A stretch of DNA of 64,000 bases, from positions 124,001 to 188,000 of the forward strand of contig JAWKMU010000004.1 of NCBI GenBank assembly GCA_041392065.1, given 5' to 3'. The notes under the pieces were generated by a model that saw only the letters and a list, made by a program, of their open reading frames with translations, did no database searches and had not been told where the DNA came from. The translations under genes and the position numbers were made by a program. Origin of the DNA: CAJQLB01 sp041392065 (GTDB taxonomy: Bacteria > Bacteroidota > Bacteroidia > Flavobacteriales > Flavobacteriaceae). Shown piece by piece: positions 27,306-35,110 of the stretch. Position 1 is the first letter of the stretch; each line of letters opens with the position of its first letter.

Positions 27306-27371
27306 TTGCCAATGCGCCAGCTCGCCTGTCGCTAAAAATGTACACTGTACATTTTGTTTTTCGCTCCAGCG
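27302..27371. repeat. GC-richer palindromic insertion downstream of yidD
   Basis: This 70-base stretch separates the yidD stop from the displaced copy of its tail. It contains the perfect hairpin AAAATGTAC/GTACATTTT (27335-27355, 3-base loop), with GCGCCAGCTCGC on one side and CGCTCCAGCGC on the other as imperfect mirrored arms. Composition is unlike the surrounding AT-rich spacer, which suggests a mobile or dispersed repeat unit. Confidence 0.55.
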
Positions 27372-27425
27372 CCTTTTGGTGGCAGTGGTTTTGATCCTGT
27401 TCCTGAAAAGCGTGAAAAGAAGTGA
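27369..27425 (+). pseudogene. Detached duplicate of the yidD C-terminal codons
   Basis: The frame reads APFGGSGFDPVPEKREKK then TGA, nearly the same as codons in yidD at 27248-27289. There is no start codon or ribosome site, so it is a remnant, not a gene. Confidence 0.8.
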
Positions 27426-27452
27426 TTTGATTCATAAAATTATAAATACAAT

Positions 27453-27493
27453 TGTCAGTTCGAGTAATTTTCGACAGAAAATTGTATCGAGAA
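27453..27493 (-). repeat. Dispersed palindromic repeat, copy A
   Basis: It runs from TGTCAGTTCGAGT to GTATCGAGAA with an inner hairpin AATTTTC-GACA-GAAAATT. It is the shortest of three copies (41 bases), inverted relative to copies B and C. Confidence 0.7.
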
Positions 27494-27515
27494 CTATTAT
27501 TAGTTTAGAATATGA

Positions 27516-27570
27516 TTCTCGATACTAATTTCACTCATATAAGTATTTGTGAAATTCACTCGAATTGACA
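27516..27570 (+). repeat. Dispersed palindromic repeat, copy B
   Basis: It runs from TTCTCGATAC to ACTCGAATTGACA with the inner stem AATTTCAC/GTGAAATT. It faces copy A across 22 bases, so the pair can form one long cruciform: GTATCGAGAA/TTCTCGATAC perfect, TTGTCAGTTCGAGT against its partner with one mismatch. Confidence 0.75.
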
Positions 27571-27663
27571 AACCTTACTATATTCAAAATTAAAAATGTT
27601 ATCAATAGCTTAACAGACATTTCCATTTCAAATTTCTATATTTACAGAACAAAAAATTAACAC

Positions 27664-28497
27664 ATGCATTTTTTACAAATAGTCTGGGATCCAGCTTCTG
27701 AAGGCCTTAAACTTTTCGGAGATTTTAAAATTCATTATTACAGCATGATGTGGATGTTGGCCTTTATTTTGGGTTGGTACATCATGAAACGAATTTATAA
27801 GCATGAGAGCCAAACTGAGGAAAAGCTGGACTCATTATTCATCTATTCTGTTTTAGGAATTATGATTGGAGCTCGTTTAGGTCATGTTATTTTTTATCAA
27901 CCAGAACTTTTCAAGCAAGATTTTTTTAGCATCTTCTTACCTTTTCGCTTTAGACCTGAATTTGAATTCACTGGTTTTAGAGGATTAGCAAGTCATGGTG
28001 CTGCGATTGGAATGATACTCTCCATGTATTTATACAACAAGAAAATACTTAAAAAATCAGTACTGTGGATTTTAGATCGTGTGGTTGTTCCAGTTGCTTT
28101 AGGAGCCATTTTTATTAGAGTTGGCAATTTCTTCAACTCTGAAATGATAGGAAAACCAGCTGATGCTTCATTGCCTTGGGCAGTTATTTTTAAAAGTCAT
28201 GATCAACTACCAAGACATCCTGGGCAATTATATGAAGCCTTTGGCTACATTTTTGTGTTTTTAATCCTTTGGTTTTTATACTGGAAAACCAAAAAAAGCG
28301 AACAAACTGGATTTCTGTTTGGATTGTTTTTAGTCTTGCTCATGACAGTGCGTCTCATTGTTGAAAACTTTAAAATTGAACAGGTTGAAGGACGAGAAGA
28401 TTGGATTTTGGGAATGAATACAGGGCAAGTTTTAAGTATCCCATTTATTCTTATTGGTTTGTATTTTATGTTTATTTATAAGCCTAAATCTGCTTAG
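27664..28497 (+). CDS. lgt: Prolipoprotein diacylglyceryl transferase
   Basis: A 277-residue inner-membrane enzyme that adds diacylglycerol to the lipobox Cys of prolipoproteins. About seven membrane helices are visible, with FRGLASHGAAIGM (conserved His), the signature region IRVGNFFNSEMIGKP and PRHPGQLYEAFGYIF. It supplies the modification needed by the many lipoproteins in this window. A DUF192 lipoprotein follows after 9 bases. The pair is bracketed by copies of a dispersed palindromic repeat. Confidence 0.96.
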   Translation: MHFLQIVWDPASEGLKLFGDFKIHYYSMMWMLAFILGWYIMKRIYKHESQTEEKLDSLFIYSVLGIMIGARLGHVIFYQPELFKQDFFSIFLPFRFRPEFEFTGFRGLASHGAAIGMILSMYLYNKKILKKSVLWILDRVVVPVALGAIFIRVGNFFNSEMIGKPADASLPWAVIFKSHDQLPRHPGQLYEAFGYIFVFLILWFLYWKTKKSEQTGFLFGLFLVLLMTVRLIVENFKIEQVEGREDWILGMNTGQVLSIPFILIGLYFMFIYKPKSA

Positions 28498-28506
28498 TTA
28501 ATTCTG

Positions 28507-29007
28507 ATGAAATCAAACCTTGTAAAATCATTTATTGCTCTTGCTTTAAGCTCATTTTTACTGTTACTTTTTGGTTGTAAAGAAGAGCCTAAAAGTGTAG
28601 TATCACCAATAAACATATCATTTAAAAAAGAAGGTACTCTGCAACTATATAAATCTGGCACAGATTCTATAATCTCAACATTTGATATAGAATTAGCCGA
28701 AGATGCTTATGAAACTCAAACAGGTTTGATGCATCGTAGTTCTATGCAAAACAACCAAGCTATGCTGTTTATTTTTCCCAATGTACAAATGCGTTCCTTT
28801 TACATGAAAAATACACTTATTCCTTTAGATATCATTTATATTGACGAATCAAAAAAAGTGGTCAGCATTCAAAAAAATGCAAAACCAATGGATGAGACTT
28901 CACTACCATCTAAAGCACCTGCAAAATATGTTTTGGAGATAAATGGTGGTTTATCAGACCAACTCAATATCGTTGAAGGAGACAGCATTGCTTTTAGTAA
29001 AAATTAG
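28507..29007 (+). CDS. DUF192 domain lipoprotein
   Basis: A 166-residue protein with lipobox LLLFGCKEE (Cys about residue 24). The DUF192 domain spans residues 55-160: ETQTGLMHRSSMQNNQAMLF, MRSFYMKNTLIPLDIIYID, VSIQKNAKP and KYVLEINGG. The family is a small beta-structure of unknown function, usually periplasmic in bacteria. It is probably co-transcribed with lgt. Its stop codon touches copy C of the dispersed repeat. Confidence 0.88.
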   Translation: MKSNLVKSFIALALSSFLLLLFGCKEEPKSVVSPINISFKKEGTLQLYKSGTDSIISTFDIELAEDAYETQTGLMHRSSMQNNQAMLFIFPNVQMRSFYMKNTLIPLDIIYIDESKKVVSIQKNAKPMDETSLPSKAPAKYVLEINGGLSDQLNIVEGDSIAFSKN

Positions 29008-29060
29008 TTCTCGATACTAATTTCACTAAATTAATTTCGTGAAATTTACTCGAACTGACA
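29008..29060 (+). repeat. Dispersed palindromic repeat, copy C
   Basis: It runs from TTCTCGATAC to CTCGAACTGACA with the stem AATTTCAC/GTGAAATT and begins at the base after the DUF192 stop. It has the same orientation as copy B and no T-tract of terminator type. Confidence 0.75.
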
Positions 29061-29077
29061 GATAGTTTTTCAAATTG

Positions 29078-30157
29078 CTATTCGTATTTTAAACTTGCAT
29101 AAGCAACCCAATGTCGTTGTGTGGCAATGGCAGTAGTTCCCATTCCTAAGTCTTCAACATCAATGAGTTCGTGGTCAATACTAGATTGATAATGCATAAA
29201 AGTCCCTGTTAAAGGTTCATTATTAACAAGGAGATTTAATTTATTGGCAAAATCCAATCCGAAAGGCACAGAATAACGTCCACACCAAACCCATTTATAT
29301 TCTTTGTAATCATCCTGCTGAACTGTGTATTCTGTAAAGCGTTTTATCTTTTCGCTAGTAATGGTTTCAGTCAAACAGTTATTAATAATTTCCAAATCCA
29401 TTTCCCTAGCTTTTTCTGTACCTTCATCATCAACTCCAAAAGGTGCTAAGTCACCACTCCACTCTTCATCTCCATAATGCACAGCATCGTTGGAGATTAC
29501 AATTGCTAGATCTTCACCATAACTTAAGTTATTATTATTTAAAACCTTCTGAACTGATTTAGATAATTGCGTGCTAATCTCGTCTATGGTTGCATAATTT
29601 ATATAAGGCACCAATATTGGTATAATTTCCAGTTCCGGATTTTTTTTGTGCAGAAAAGGAACAATGGCTTCTAAGGAATGTTCAAGATTTTGCATGCTAT
29701 CATGCACTACGTAAGCATCCTTCTTGAGATTATTTATGATTTCATTATTTAAATCTGATACTTTTAAATCGCCATAAGGTGATTCCCAATGAGAATAACT
29801 GCCAAAAATAATTTTATCCTGAAGATTATAGTTTCTTGCTCTATGAGCTACACCAACCAAAATAACTGTATTGGCATTAATGCCTTTTAAGGATTCGTAA
29901 TATAAACGTCCAGCATATTTATAATCGTCATGAGGAGAAATTGATGCTTTCCATTGCAAATTGTTTTCTTTATCTGAAATAACTAAGCGACTATAAATAG
30001 AATCCATTTGCCAAGCATATTTAGCAAAACCAATGGAATCGTGAACTTGTCTAATGTGTTTCTCAATTGCTTCATCCTTTAAAGTCTCAGGTTTAGGTTC
30101 ATTTTTACAGCTTAAAAACCCAAAAACTATACAAGTAAGAAGAATATATTTTTTCAT
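29078..30157 (-). CDS. MEMO-family (AmmeMemoRadiSam protein B) lipoprotein
   Basis: A 359-residue protein. The lipobox GFLSCKNE (Cys at residue 17) makes it an envelope lipoprotein, which is unusual because many MEMO proteins are cytoplasmic. Family metal-site residues are visible: SPHDDYKYAG, GVAHRARN and WVWCGRYSVPF, matching the His/His/Cys set of human MEMO1, plus NDAVHYGDEEW. MEMO proteins resemble extradiol dioxygenases; no reaction is settled. The AMMECR1 and radical-SAM partners are not in this window. It is downstream of the secDF terminator and stands alone. Confidence 0.85.
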   Translation of the reverse strand: MKKYILLTCIVFGFLSCKNEPKPETLKDEAIEKHIRQVHDSIGFAKYAWQMDSIYSRLVISDKENNLQWKASISPHDDYKYAGRLYYESLKGINANTVILVGVAHRARNYNLQDKIIFGSYSHWESPYGDLKVSDLNNEIINNLKKDAYVVHDSMQNLEHSLEAIVPFLHKKNPELEIIPILVPYINYATIDEISTQLSKSVQKVLNNNNLSYGEDLAIVISNDAVHYGDEEWSGDLAPFGVDDEGTEKAREMDLEIINNCLTETITSEKIKRFTEYTVQQDDYKEYKWVWCGRYSVPFGLDFANKLNLLVNNEPLTGTFMHYQSSIDHELIDVEDLGMGTTAIATQRHWVAYASLKYE

Positions 30158-30194
30158 GTTATTTCATTTTTCATAAAATTACATTTTATTCTAT

Positions 30195-30232
30195 AAAAAA
30201 AGCCTTTCAAATACATATGAAAGGCTTTTTTT
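30195..30232 (-). terminator. secDF terminator
   Basis: AAAGCCTTTCA/TGAAAGGCTTT with A7/T7 flanks, 18 bases after the secDF stop on the minus strand; T-runs on both strands. Confidence 0.85.
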
Positions 30233-30249
30233 AAATTATGTACTAATAA

Positions 30250-33231
30250 TTATTTTTTAGCATCAGGTGCAACACCTTTGTTCTTTAAAGTATCATACAT
30301 AATCGGAGTTGCAATAAATACAGATGAGTATGTACCTACTACTACACCAACAATTAATGCATATAGTAAGCCTCTTAAAGAATCTGCTCCAAAAATGAAC
30401 ATTGCTAATAACACTACTAAAGTAGTTAACGATGTATTTAAGGTTCTACTTAACGTACTATTGATAGCTGAGTTGATGTTGAAACCTCCTCTAAATCCTT
30501 TTTCGTCAGTGATCTCTCTAATTCTATCAAACACAACCACAGTATCGTTTAGTGAGTAACCAATTACTGTTAAGATAGCTGCGATAAAGGCTTGATCAAT
30601 TTCCATGCTGAAAGGCATAAATTTCCAAGTGAAAGAGAATACACCAAGCATAATTAATACGTCATGAAAAACTGCAATGACAGCACCAAGTGAGAATTGC
30701 CATTTCTTGAATCGGATTAAAATGTATAAGAACACCACTATTAATGATCCTAAAATTGCCCAAACAGAAGACTTTTTAATATCATCTGCAATGGTTGGAC
30801 TCACTTTACCTGAATACATGATACCAACATTATCCTGAGGACTTGCAAATTCTTCAAAAGTCATTCCGTCAGGTAAATATGGCATTAAACTTTCATGTAA
30901 TTTAGTTTGAACTTCCAAATCAACGTCTGGTGAGTTTTCATCAATTTTATATTTTGTTGAAATTTTTAGCTGATTAGCTCCACCAATGGTTTTTATTTCA
31001 CCACTACCAAATGTAGCGACTACTGCGTTAGAAATTTCTTCGGCATTTACATCTTGTGCAAAACGAACTGTATAAGTTCTACCACCAACAAAATCAATAC
31101 CTTGATCTAAACCAGTAGTAAACAATGATGCCAAACTACCAAGAATAACCAAGCCTGAAATGATGTAAGACATCTTACGTTTCTTTAAGAAATCGATATT
31201 TACATTTTTAAATAATCCCTTGGTAATAGCTGTAGAAAAATCTAAGCTTTTGCCTTTGCTTACGTACCAATCAATCAATAATCTCGAAATATATATAGCT
31301 GTGAACAATGATGTTACAATACCAATTAATAAGGTTGTTGCAAAACCTTTGATTGGTCCAGTACCAAATACAAACAGTATCAATGCTGTTAAACCAGTAG
31401 TAATGTTGGCATCTAAAATAGATGATAAAGCATTGCTATATCCATCTCTTACTGCATCTTTTTGACCTTTACCTTTGGCTAGTTCTTCACGAACACGCTC
31501 ATAAATAAGTACATTTGCATCAACAGCGATACCAATGGTTAATACTATACCTGCAATTCCAGGCAACGTTAACACAGCACCTAAGCCAGAAAGAACACCA
31601 AATATTAATAAGATATTCAATAACAAAGCAATGTCAGAGAAAACACCAGCTTTTCCATAGTAGAAAATCATCCATAATAACACTAAAGTCAATGCAATTA
31701 AGAATGACTTCATTCCAGAATCAATTGCTTCTTTACCTAATGATGGTCCTACAACCTCAGCTTGAACCATTTCAGCTCTAGCAGGAAGCTTACCAGCACG
31801 TAATACGTTAGCTAAATCGATTGCTTCGTTAAGTGTAAACTGACCTGAAATTTCTGAGTTACCACCAGCAATAGCACCTGTTGTAACTCCAGGAGCAGAA
31901 TATACAATATTATCAAGAACGATAGCAATTTGTCCTCCTGTATTAAAGGCATTACCTGTCATTTCCTCCCAAATTTTAGCACCTTTAGCATTCATTTGCA
32001 TAGACACTGTTGGTTTACCATTAGGCGCAAATGAGTTTCTAGCATCAGTAATAACAGCACCACTTAAAGGTGGTTTATTTTCTCTGTTTCCTTGTAAAGC
32101 GTATAACTCAACTAATTCGCTATCTGCCGCTGGAATTCCCCAAGCAAACTTAACATAACGTTGCTCTGCAGAAAGCAAAGCTCTTACTTGAGGCATATTT
32201 AAGTACTCATTTACTTTTTCCTTATCTTTCGCTTCAAACAAAGCAACGATTGGTCCACCTTGGTATCCTTGACCTCTTACCAAATCGATTAAAGGATTGG
32301 TTACTGTCACAGCGGTCGTATCTGTTGAAGTTTCACCTAATAAATCAGAAATCTGATCGCTTTCTGTGTTTTCTGTGTCTTGCGGTTCAGCTTCGGTAGT
32401 TGTTGTATCAACATCAACTATATCTTTTAACACACCATCGGCTTGAACCAAGAAAGGTAAAAATGACTCACCAGGAAAAGCATCCCAAAACTCTAATTGA
32501 GCTGTTGTTGTGATTAATTCTGTTGCACGTTGCTTGTCTTTAACTCCAGGTAGTTCAACTAAGATACGTCCAGATGTTCCTAAACGTTGAATGTTTGGTT
32601 GAGTTACACCAAATTGGTCAATACGTTTACGTAATACTTCAAAGGCTGAAACGATGGACTCGTCAACCTTAGTTCTTAAGATTGGTTTTACTTCGTCATC
32701 TGTCATTTCGAAAGTGATTTCTTCACTTAAATCTCTATTAGCAAAAATGTCTGGAGATGCCAATTTTGTATCGCCTTTAATAGCATCAAAAGCGATAAAG
32801 AAGTCTTCTAAAAAGGTATTTTGACTATCCTTTTGAAGTTCATGAGCATCTGCCAATGCCTTATTAAAAACTGGATCGTTGCTATCATTAGCCAATCCTT
32901 TTAAAATGTCTTGAACTGAAATTTGAAGTATCACACTAATACCTCCTTTTAAGTCAAGACCAAGATTCATACTCTTGTCTTTTACTTCTTTATAGGTATA
33001 ATCTGCGACACCAATGTTAAAAACTGGTTCTGTGGTTAAAGAATCTAAATATCTTGTTTCTTCAATTCCTCTTTTGGCATCATAGTCTGCTTCTGTGTCA
33101 GCAATTTTACTTACTGCAATTTCTTTAGCCTGTTTTTCTATTTGATTTACTTTAAACGTGAATGATAATTGATAGATACTTACCAAACCGAATAAGAGTG
33201 CAAATAATTTTACTAATCCTTTGTTTTGCAT
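30250..33231 (-). CDS. secDF: Protein translocase subunit SecDF (fused)
   Basis: A 993-residue fusion of SecD and SecF that uses the proton gradient to help SecYEG export. The SecD part has LGLDLKGGISVIL, a large periplasmic P1 region with AFEVLRKRIDQFGVTQPNI and six membrane helices. An acidic linker lies within the P1 region (about residues 260-310). The SecF part starts with IDFVGGRTYTVRF and ends in a second six-helix set with VIGYSLNDTVVVFDRIRE. The fusion is normal in Bacteroidota. A good promoter is upstream and a terminator downstream, so it is a single-gene transcript. Confidence 0.97.
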   Translation of the reverse strand: MQNKGLVKLFALLFGLVSIYQLSFTFKVNQIEKQAKEIAVSKIADTEADYDAKRGIEETRYLDSLTTEPVFNIGVADYTYKEVKDKSMNLGLDLKGGISVILQISVQDILKGLANDSNDPVFNKALADAHELQKDSQNTFLEDFFIAFDAIKGDTKLASPDIFANRDLSEEITFEMTDDEVKPILRTKVDESIVSAFEVLRKRIDQFGVTQPNIQRLGTSGRILVELPGVKDKQRATELITTTAQLEFWDAFPGESFLPFLVQADGVLKDIVDVDTTTTEAEPQDTENTESDQISDLLGETSTDTTAVTVTNPLIDLVRGQGYQGGPIVALFEAKDKEKVNEYLNMPQVRALLSAEQRYVKFAWGIPAADSELVELYALQGNRENKPPLSGAVITDARNSFAPNGKPTVSMQMNAKGAKIWEEMTGNAFNTGGQIAIVLDNIVYSAPGVTTGAIAGGNSEISGQFTLNEAIDLANVLRAGKLPARAEMVQAEVVGPSLGKEAIDSGMKSFLIALTLVLLWMIFYYGKAGVFSDIALLLNILLIFGVLSGLGAVLTLPGIAGIVLTIGIAVDANVLIYERVREELAKGKGQKDAVRDGYSNALSSILDANITTGLTALILFVFGTGPIKGFATTLLIGIVTSLFTAIYISRLLIDWYVSKGKSLDFSTAITKGLFKNVNIDFLKKRKMSYIISGLVILGSLASLFTTGLDQGIDFVGGRTYTVRFAQDVNAEEISNAVVATFGSGEIKTIGGANQLKISTKYKIDENSPDVDLEVQTKLHESLMPYLPDGMTFEEFASPQDNVGIMYSGKVSPTIADDIKKSSVWAILGSLIVVFLYILIRFKKWQFSLGAVIAVFHDVLIMLGVFSFTWKFMPFSMEIDQAFIAAILTVIGYSLNDTVVVFDRIREITDEKGFRGGFNINSAINSTLSRTLNTSLTTLVVLLAMFIFGADSLRGLLYALIVGVVVGTYSSVFIATPIMYDTLKNKGVAPDAKK

Positions 33232-33269
33232 TATTTAATGTTTTATGTGGTCAAATTTTTAAAACCGCG

Positions 33270-33300
33270 CAAATATAAAATTTACGGTTACATTTGACAA
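33270..33300 (-). promoter_or_regulatory. secDF promoter
   Basis: On the minus strand TTG (33300-33298), a 20-base spacer and TATATTTG (33277-33270) match the Bacteroidota consensus, 39 bases before the start codon. Confidence 0.75.
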
Positions 33301-33379
33301 TTTTTTATGATTATTTGAGGTTATGATAGCTTTAATGAATATTTATTAAACTATCTTAATGTTTTTTTAGAGGGATTTA

Positions 33380-33994
33380 TTAGAAAGGTCCAGCTCTTAC
33401 TTCTGGAGTGCTTTGAAATAGGTTTTTTATTGCAAGTGCAATATTTCTGTTAGCTTTATAAGTTACTTTAAAAGTATGTTCTACTCTATCTTCTGAATCA
33501 ATTGCGAAAACAAAAAGGTTTGGATTCAACAATCGCTCATTATCAGATTTTAAATGCTGAATGCTATTTTCAACAAAATTCCAATCAACATTATTTCTGT
33601 TTTGTATTTCATATACATTAAGATTATAACCAGTTGATTTATTTTCTATTGGAAAATTTGATGATTCATTGTCTTGATTATTTATATTATAATCAAGAAC
33701 TAAGGTAGTGTCTTCAGTAAGATTTTTCTTTATGTAGTTTACATTTGAAGCACTGTAGTAAGTAATAATGAGGTTGCCTTCTGCAGTATTTTTAACCTGA
33801 ATATTATTAGCACCTAAGCTTTGCAGTTGTTTTTTAACAAGTGCAAGAGTGTTTTGCGTTTCAACAGATGATACTTTAGCATCTCTAAACTGCAATACAA
33901 TTTCTTGATTAGGAAGTCTATTTTGTTGCTGATAAACAATACCTAAAAAAGTGAGTACAATAATTAGGGCTCCTATGTACCTTCTTAAATTCAT
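33380..33994 (-). CDS. Membrane-anchored protein with a SecD P1-like stretch, upstream of secDF
   Basis: A 204-residue protein with one N-terminal membrane anchor (residues 6-22), no lipobox, and the remainder outside the cytoplasm. Residues about 45-105 contain TLALVKKQLQSLGANNIQV, then strand-like NLIITYYSAS and VNYIKKNLTEDTTLVLDY. This resembles, in order and spacing, the SecD P1 segment AFEVLRKRIDQFGVTQPNI, ILVELPG and ATELITTTAQLEFWD of the neighbouring SecDF. Similarity was judged by eye. A -7 element ends 5 bases before the ATG, so the mRNA is probably leaderless. No family name recognised. Confidence 0.7.
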   Translation of the reverse strand: MNLRRYIGALIIVLTFLGIVYQQQNRLPNQEIVLQFRDAKVSSVETQNTLALVKKQLQSLGANNIQVKNTAEGNLIITYYSASNVNYIKKNLTEDTTLVLDYNINNQDNESSNFPIENKSTGYNLNVYEIQNRNNVDWNFVENSIQHLKSDNERLLNPNLFVFAIDSEDRVEHTFKVTYKANRNIALAIKNLFQSTPEVRAGPF

Positions 33995-33998
33995 GCGC

Positions 33999-34006
33999 CA
34001 AATATA
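33999..34006 (-). promoter_or_regulatory. -7 element giving a leaderless transcript
   Basis: TATATTTG on the minus strand lies 5-12 bases before the ATG at 33994. Initiation at the usual distance would fall at or next to the start codon. Confidence 0.6.
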
Positions 34007-34011
34007 AAAAA

Positions 34012-34039
34012 ATAAAGACTGTATTTCTACAGTCTTTAT
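34012..34039 (-). terminator. mdh terminator
   Basis: ATAAAGACTGTA and TACAGTCTTTAT around 4 bases, then T7 on the minus strand. The T-tract merges into the -7 element of the next gene. Confidence 0.85.
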
Positions 34040-34066
34040 CTAAATATCATACTTTTAAGCGAATTT

Positions 34067-34993
34067 TTATAATTCTAACAAACTATTAGTTTTTTTAACG
34101 CCTTCGGCACTTTCCATTAAATGAGCTTTTTCAGCTTCGCTCAAATTGATTTTAACAATGCTTTCTATTCCGTTTCGTCCAAGTATTACTGGAGCACCAA
34201 TGCATAAATCGTTTAATCCATACTCCCCTTCTAATAAAGCTGAGCAAGGGAACATTTTCTTTTGGTCGCAAGCTATAGCTTGAACTAAAGCTGAAACTGC
34301 TGCACCTGGAGCATACCAAGCTGAAGTCCCTAAAAGTTTGGTAAGTGTAGCACCACCAACTTTGGTGTCTTCTTTTACTTGCTCTAAACGTTCAGCAGAT
34401 AAAAACTCAGACACTTTTACACTGTTTCTAGTAGCATGAGCTGTTAAAGGCACCATTCCTGTATCACTATGTCCACCAATTACCATACCATCTACATCAC
34501 TAATAGGAGCACCTAAAGCTTCAGCCAATCTGTACTTAAAGCGTGCAGAGTCAAGAGCTCCTCCCATTCCGATAATTCTATTTTTTGGTAAATCAGTAGT
34601 TTTATGAACCAAGTAGGTCATTGTGTCCATAGGATTACTAACTACAATAATGATAGTATTTGGAGAGTGTTGGATTAAGTTAGATGAAACTGTTTTTACA
34701 ATTCCTGCATTGATACCTATTAATTCTTCACGAGTCATTCCTGGTTTTCTTGGAATTCCAGAAGTAATCACACAAATATCACTATTTGCTGTTTTTGAAT
34801 AATCGTTTGTACTACCTGTAATTTTTGTATCAAAGCCATTTAAAGAAGCACATTGCATTAAATCCATCGCTTTGCCTTCGGCATAACCTTCTTTAATGTC
34901 TAACAATACAACTTCTGACGCGAAATTTTTAAAGGCAATATACTCTGCACAACTTGCACCTACTGCTCCTGCTCCTACTACTGTTATTTTCAT
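34067..34993 (-). CDS. mdh: Malate dehydrogenase
   Basis: A 308-residue NAD-dependent TCA-cycle enzyme of the LDH-like type. It shows the N-terminal GAGAVGASCAEYIA dinucleotide loop, VVLLDIKEG with the NAD-selective Asp, GIPRKPGMTREELI (the Arg pair and loop that select oxaloacetate), VSNPMDTMTYL and the catalytic His in VIGGHSDTGMVPL. Full length, single-gene transcript with its own promoter and terminator. Confidence 0.97.
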   Translation of the reverse strand: MKITVVGAGAVGASCAEYIAFKNFASEVVLLDIKEGYAEGKAMDLMQCASLNGFDTKITGSTNDYSKTANSDICVITSGIPRKPGMTREELIGINAGIVKTVSSNLIQHSPNTIIIVVSNPMDTMTYLVHKTTDLPKNRIIGMGGALDSARFKYRLAEALGAPISDVDGMVIGGHSDTGMVPLTAHATRNSVKVSEFLSAERLEQVKEDTKVGGATLTKLLGTSAWYAPGAAVSALVQAIACDQKKMFPCSALLEGEYGLNDLCIGAPVILGRNGIESIVKINLSEAEKAHLMESAEGVKKTNSLLEL

Positions 34994-35028
34994 ATACTAT
35001 TTTATTTTAATGTGTTGTTTTGAAAGTG

Positions 35029-35055
35029 CAAAATTACGAAATAATCCTGATGCAA
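35029..35055 (-). promoter_or_regulatory. mdh promoter
   Basis: TTG (35055-35053), a 16-base spacer and TAATTTTG (35036-35029) on the minus strand, 36 bases before the ATG. Confidence 0.65.
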
Positions 35056-35056
35056 T

Positions 35057-35088
35057 AAAAAAAGCACCAGACAAATCTGATGCTTTTT
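35057..35088 (-). terminator. Terminator of the DUF6588-like gene
   Basis: AAAAAGCACCAGA and TCTGATGCTTTTT with one bulged base and a T7 run on the minus strand. Confidence 0.8.
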
Positions 35089-35110
35089 GAAACTAACTAA
35101 CCAATAAAAT

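Larger units (their letters stand above)
27426..27663. other. Intergenic region between yidD and lgt
   Basis: Together with the 124 bases above it, this makes a 362-base gap after yidD. It holds two copies of a dispersed palindromic repeat in inverted order and, at 27637-27644, TATATTTA, a near match to the -7 element, 20 bases before the lgt ATG. No coding potential was seen. Confidence 0.6.

Noticed and set aside
27369..27425. Separate small gene after yidD
   Set aside because: It has no start codon and matches only the last codons of yidD, so it is a duplicated remnant.
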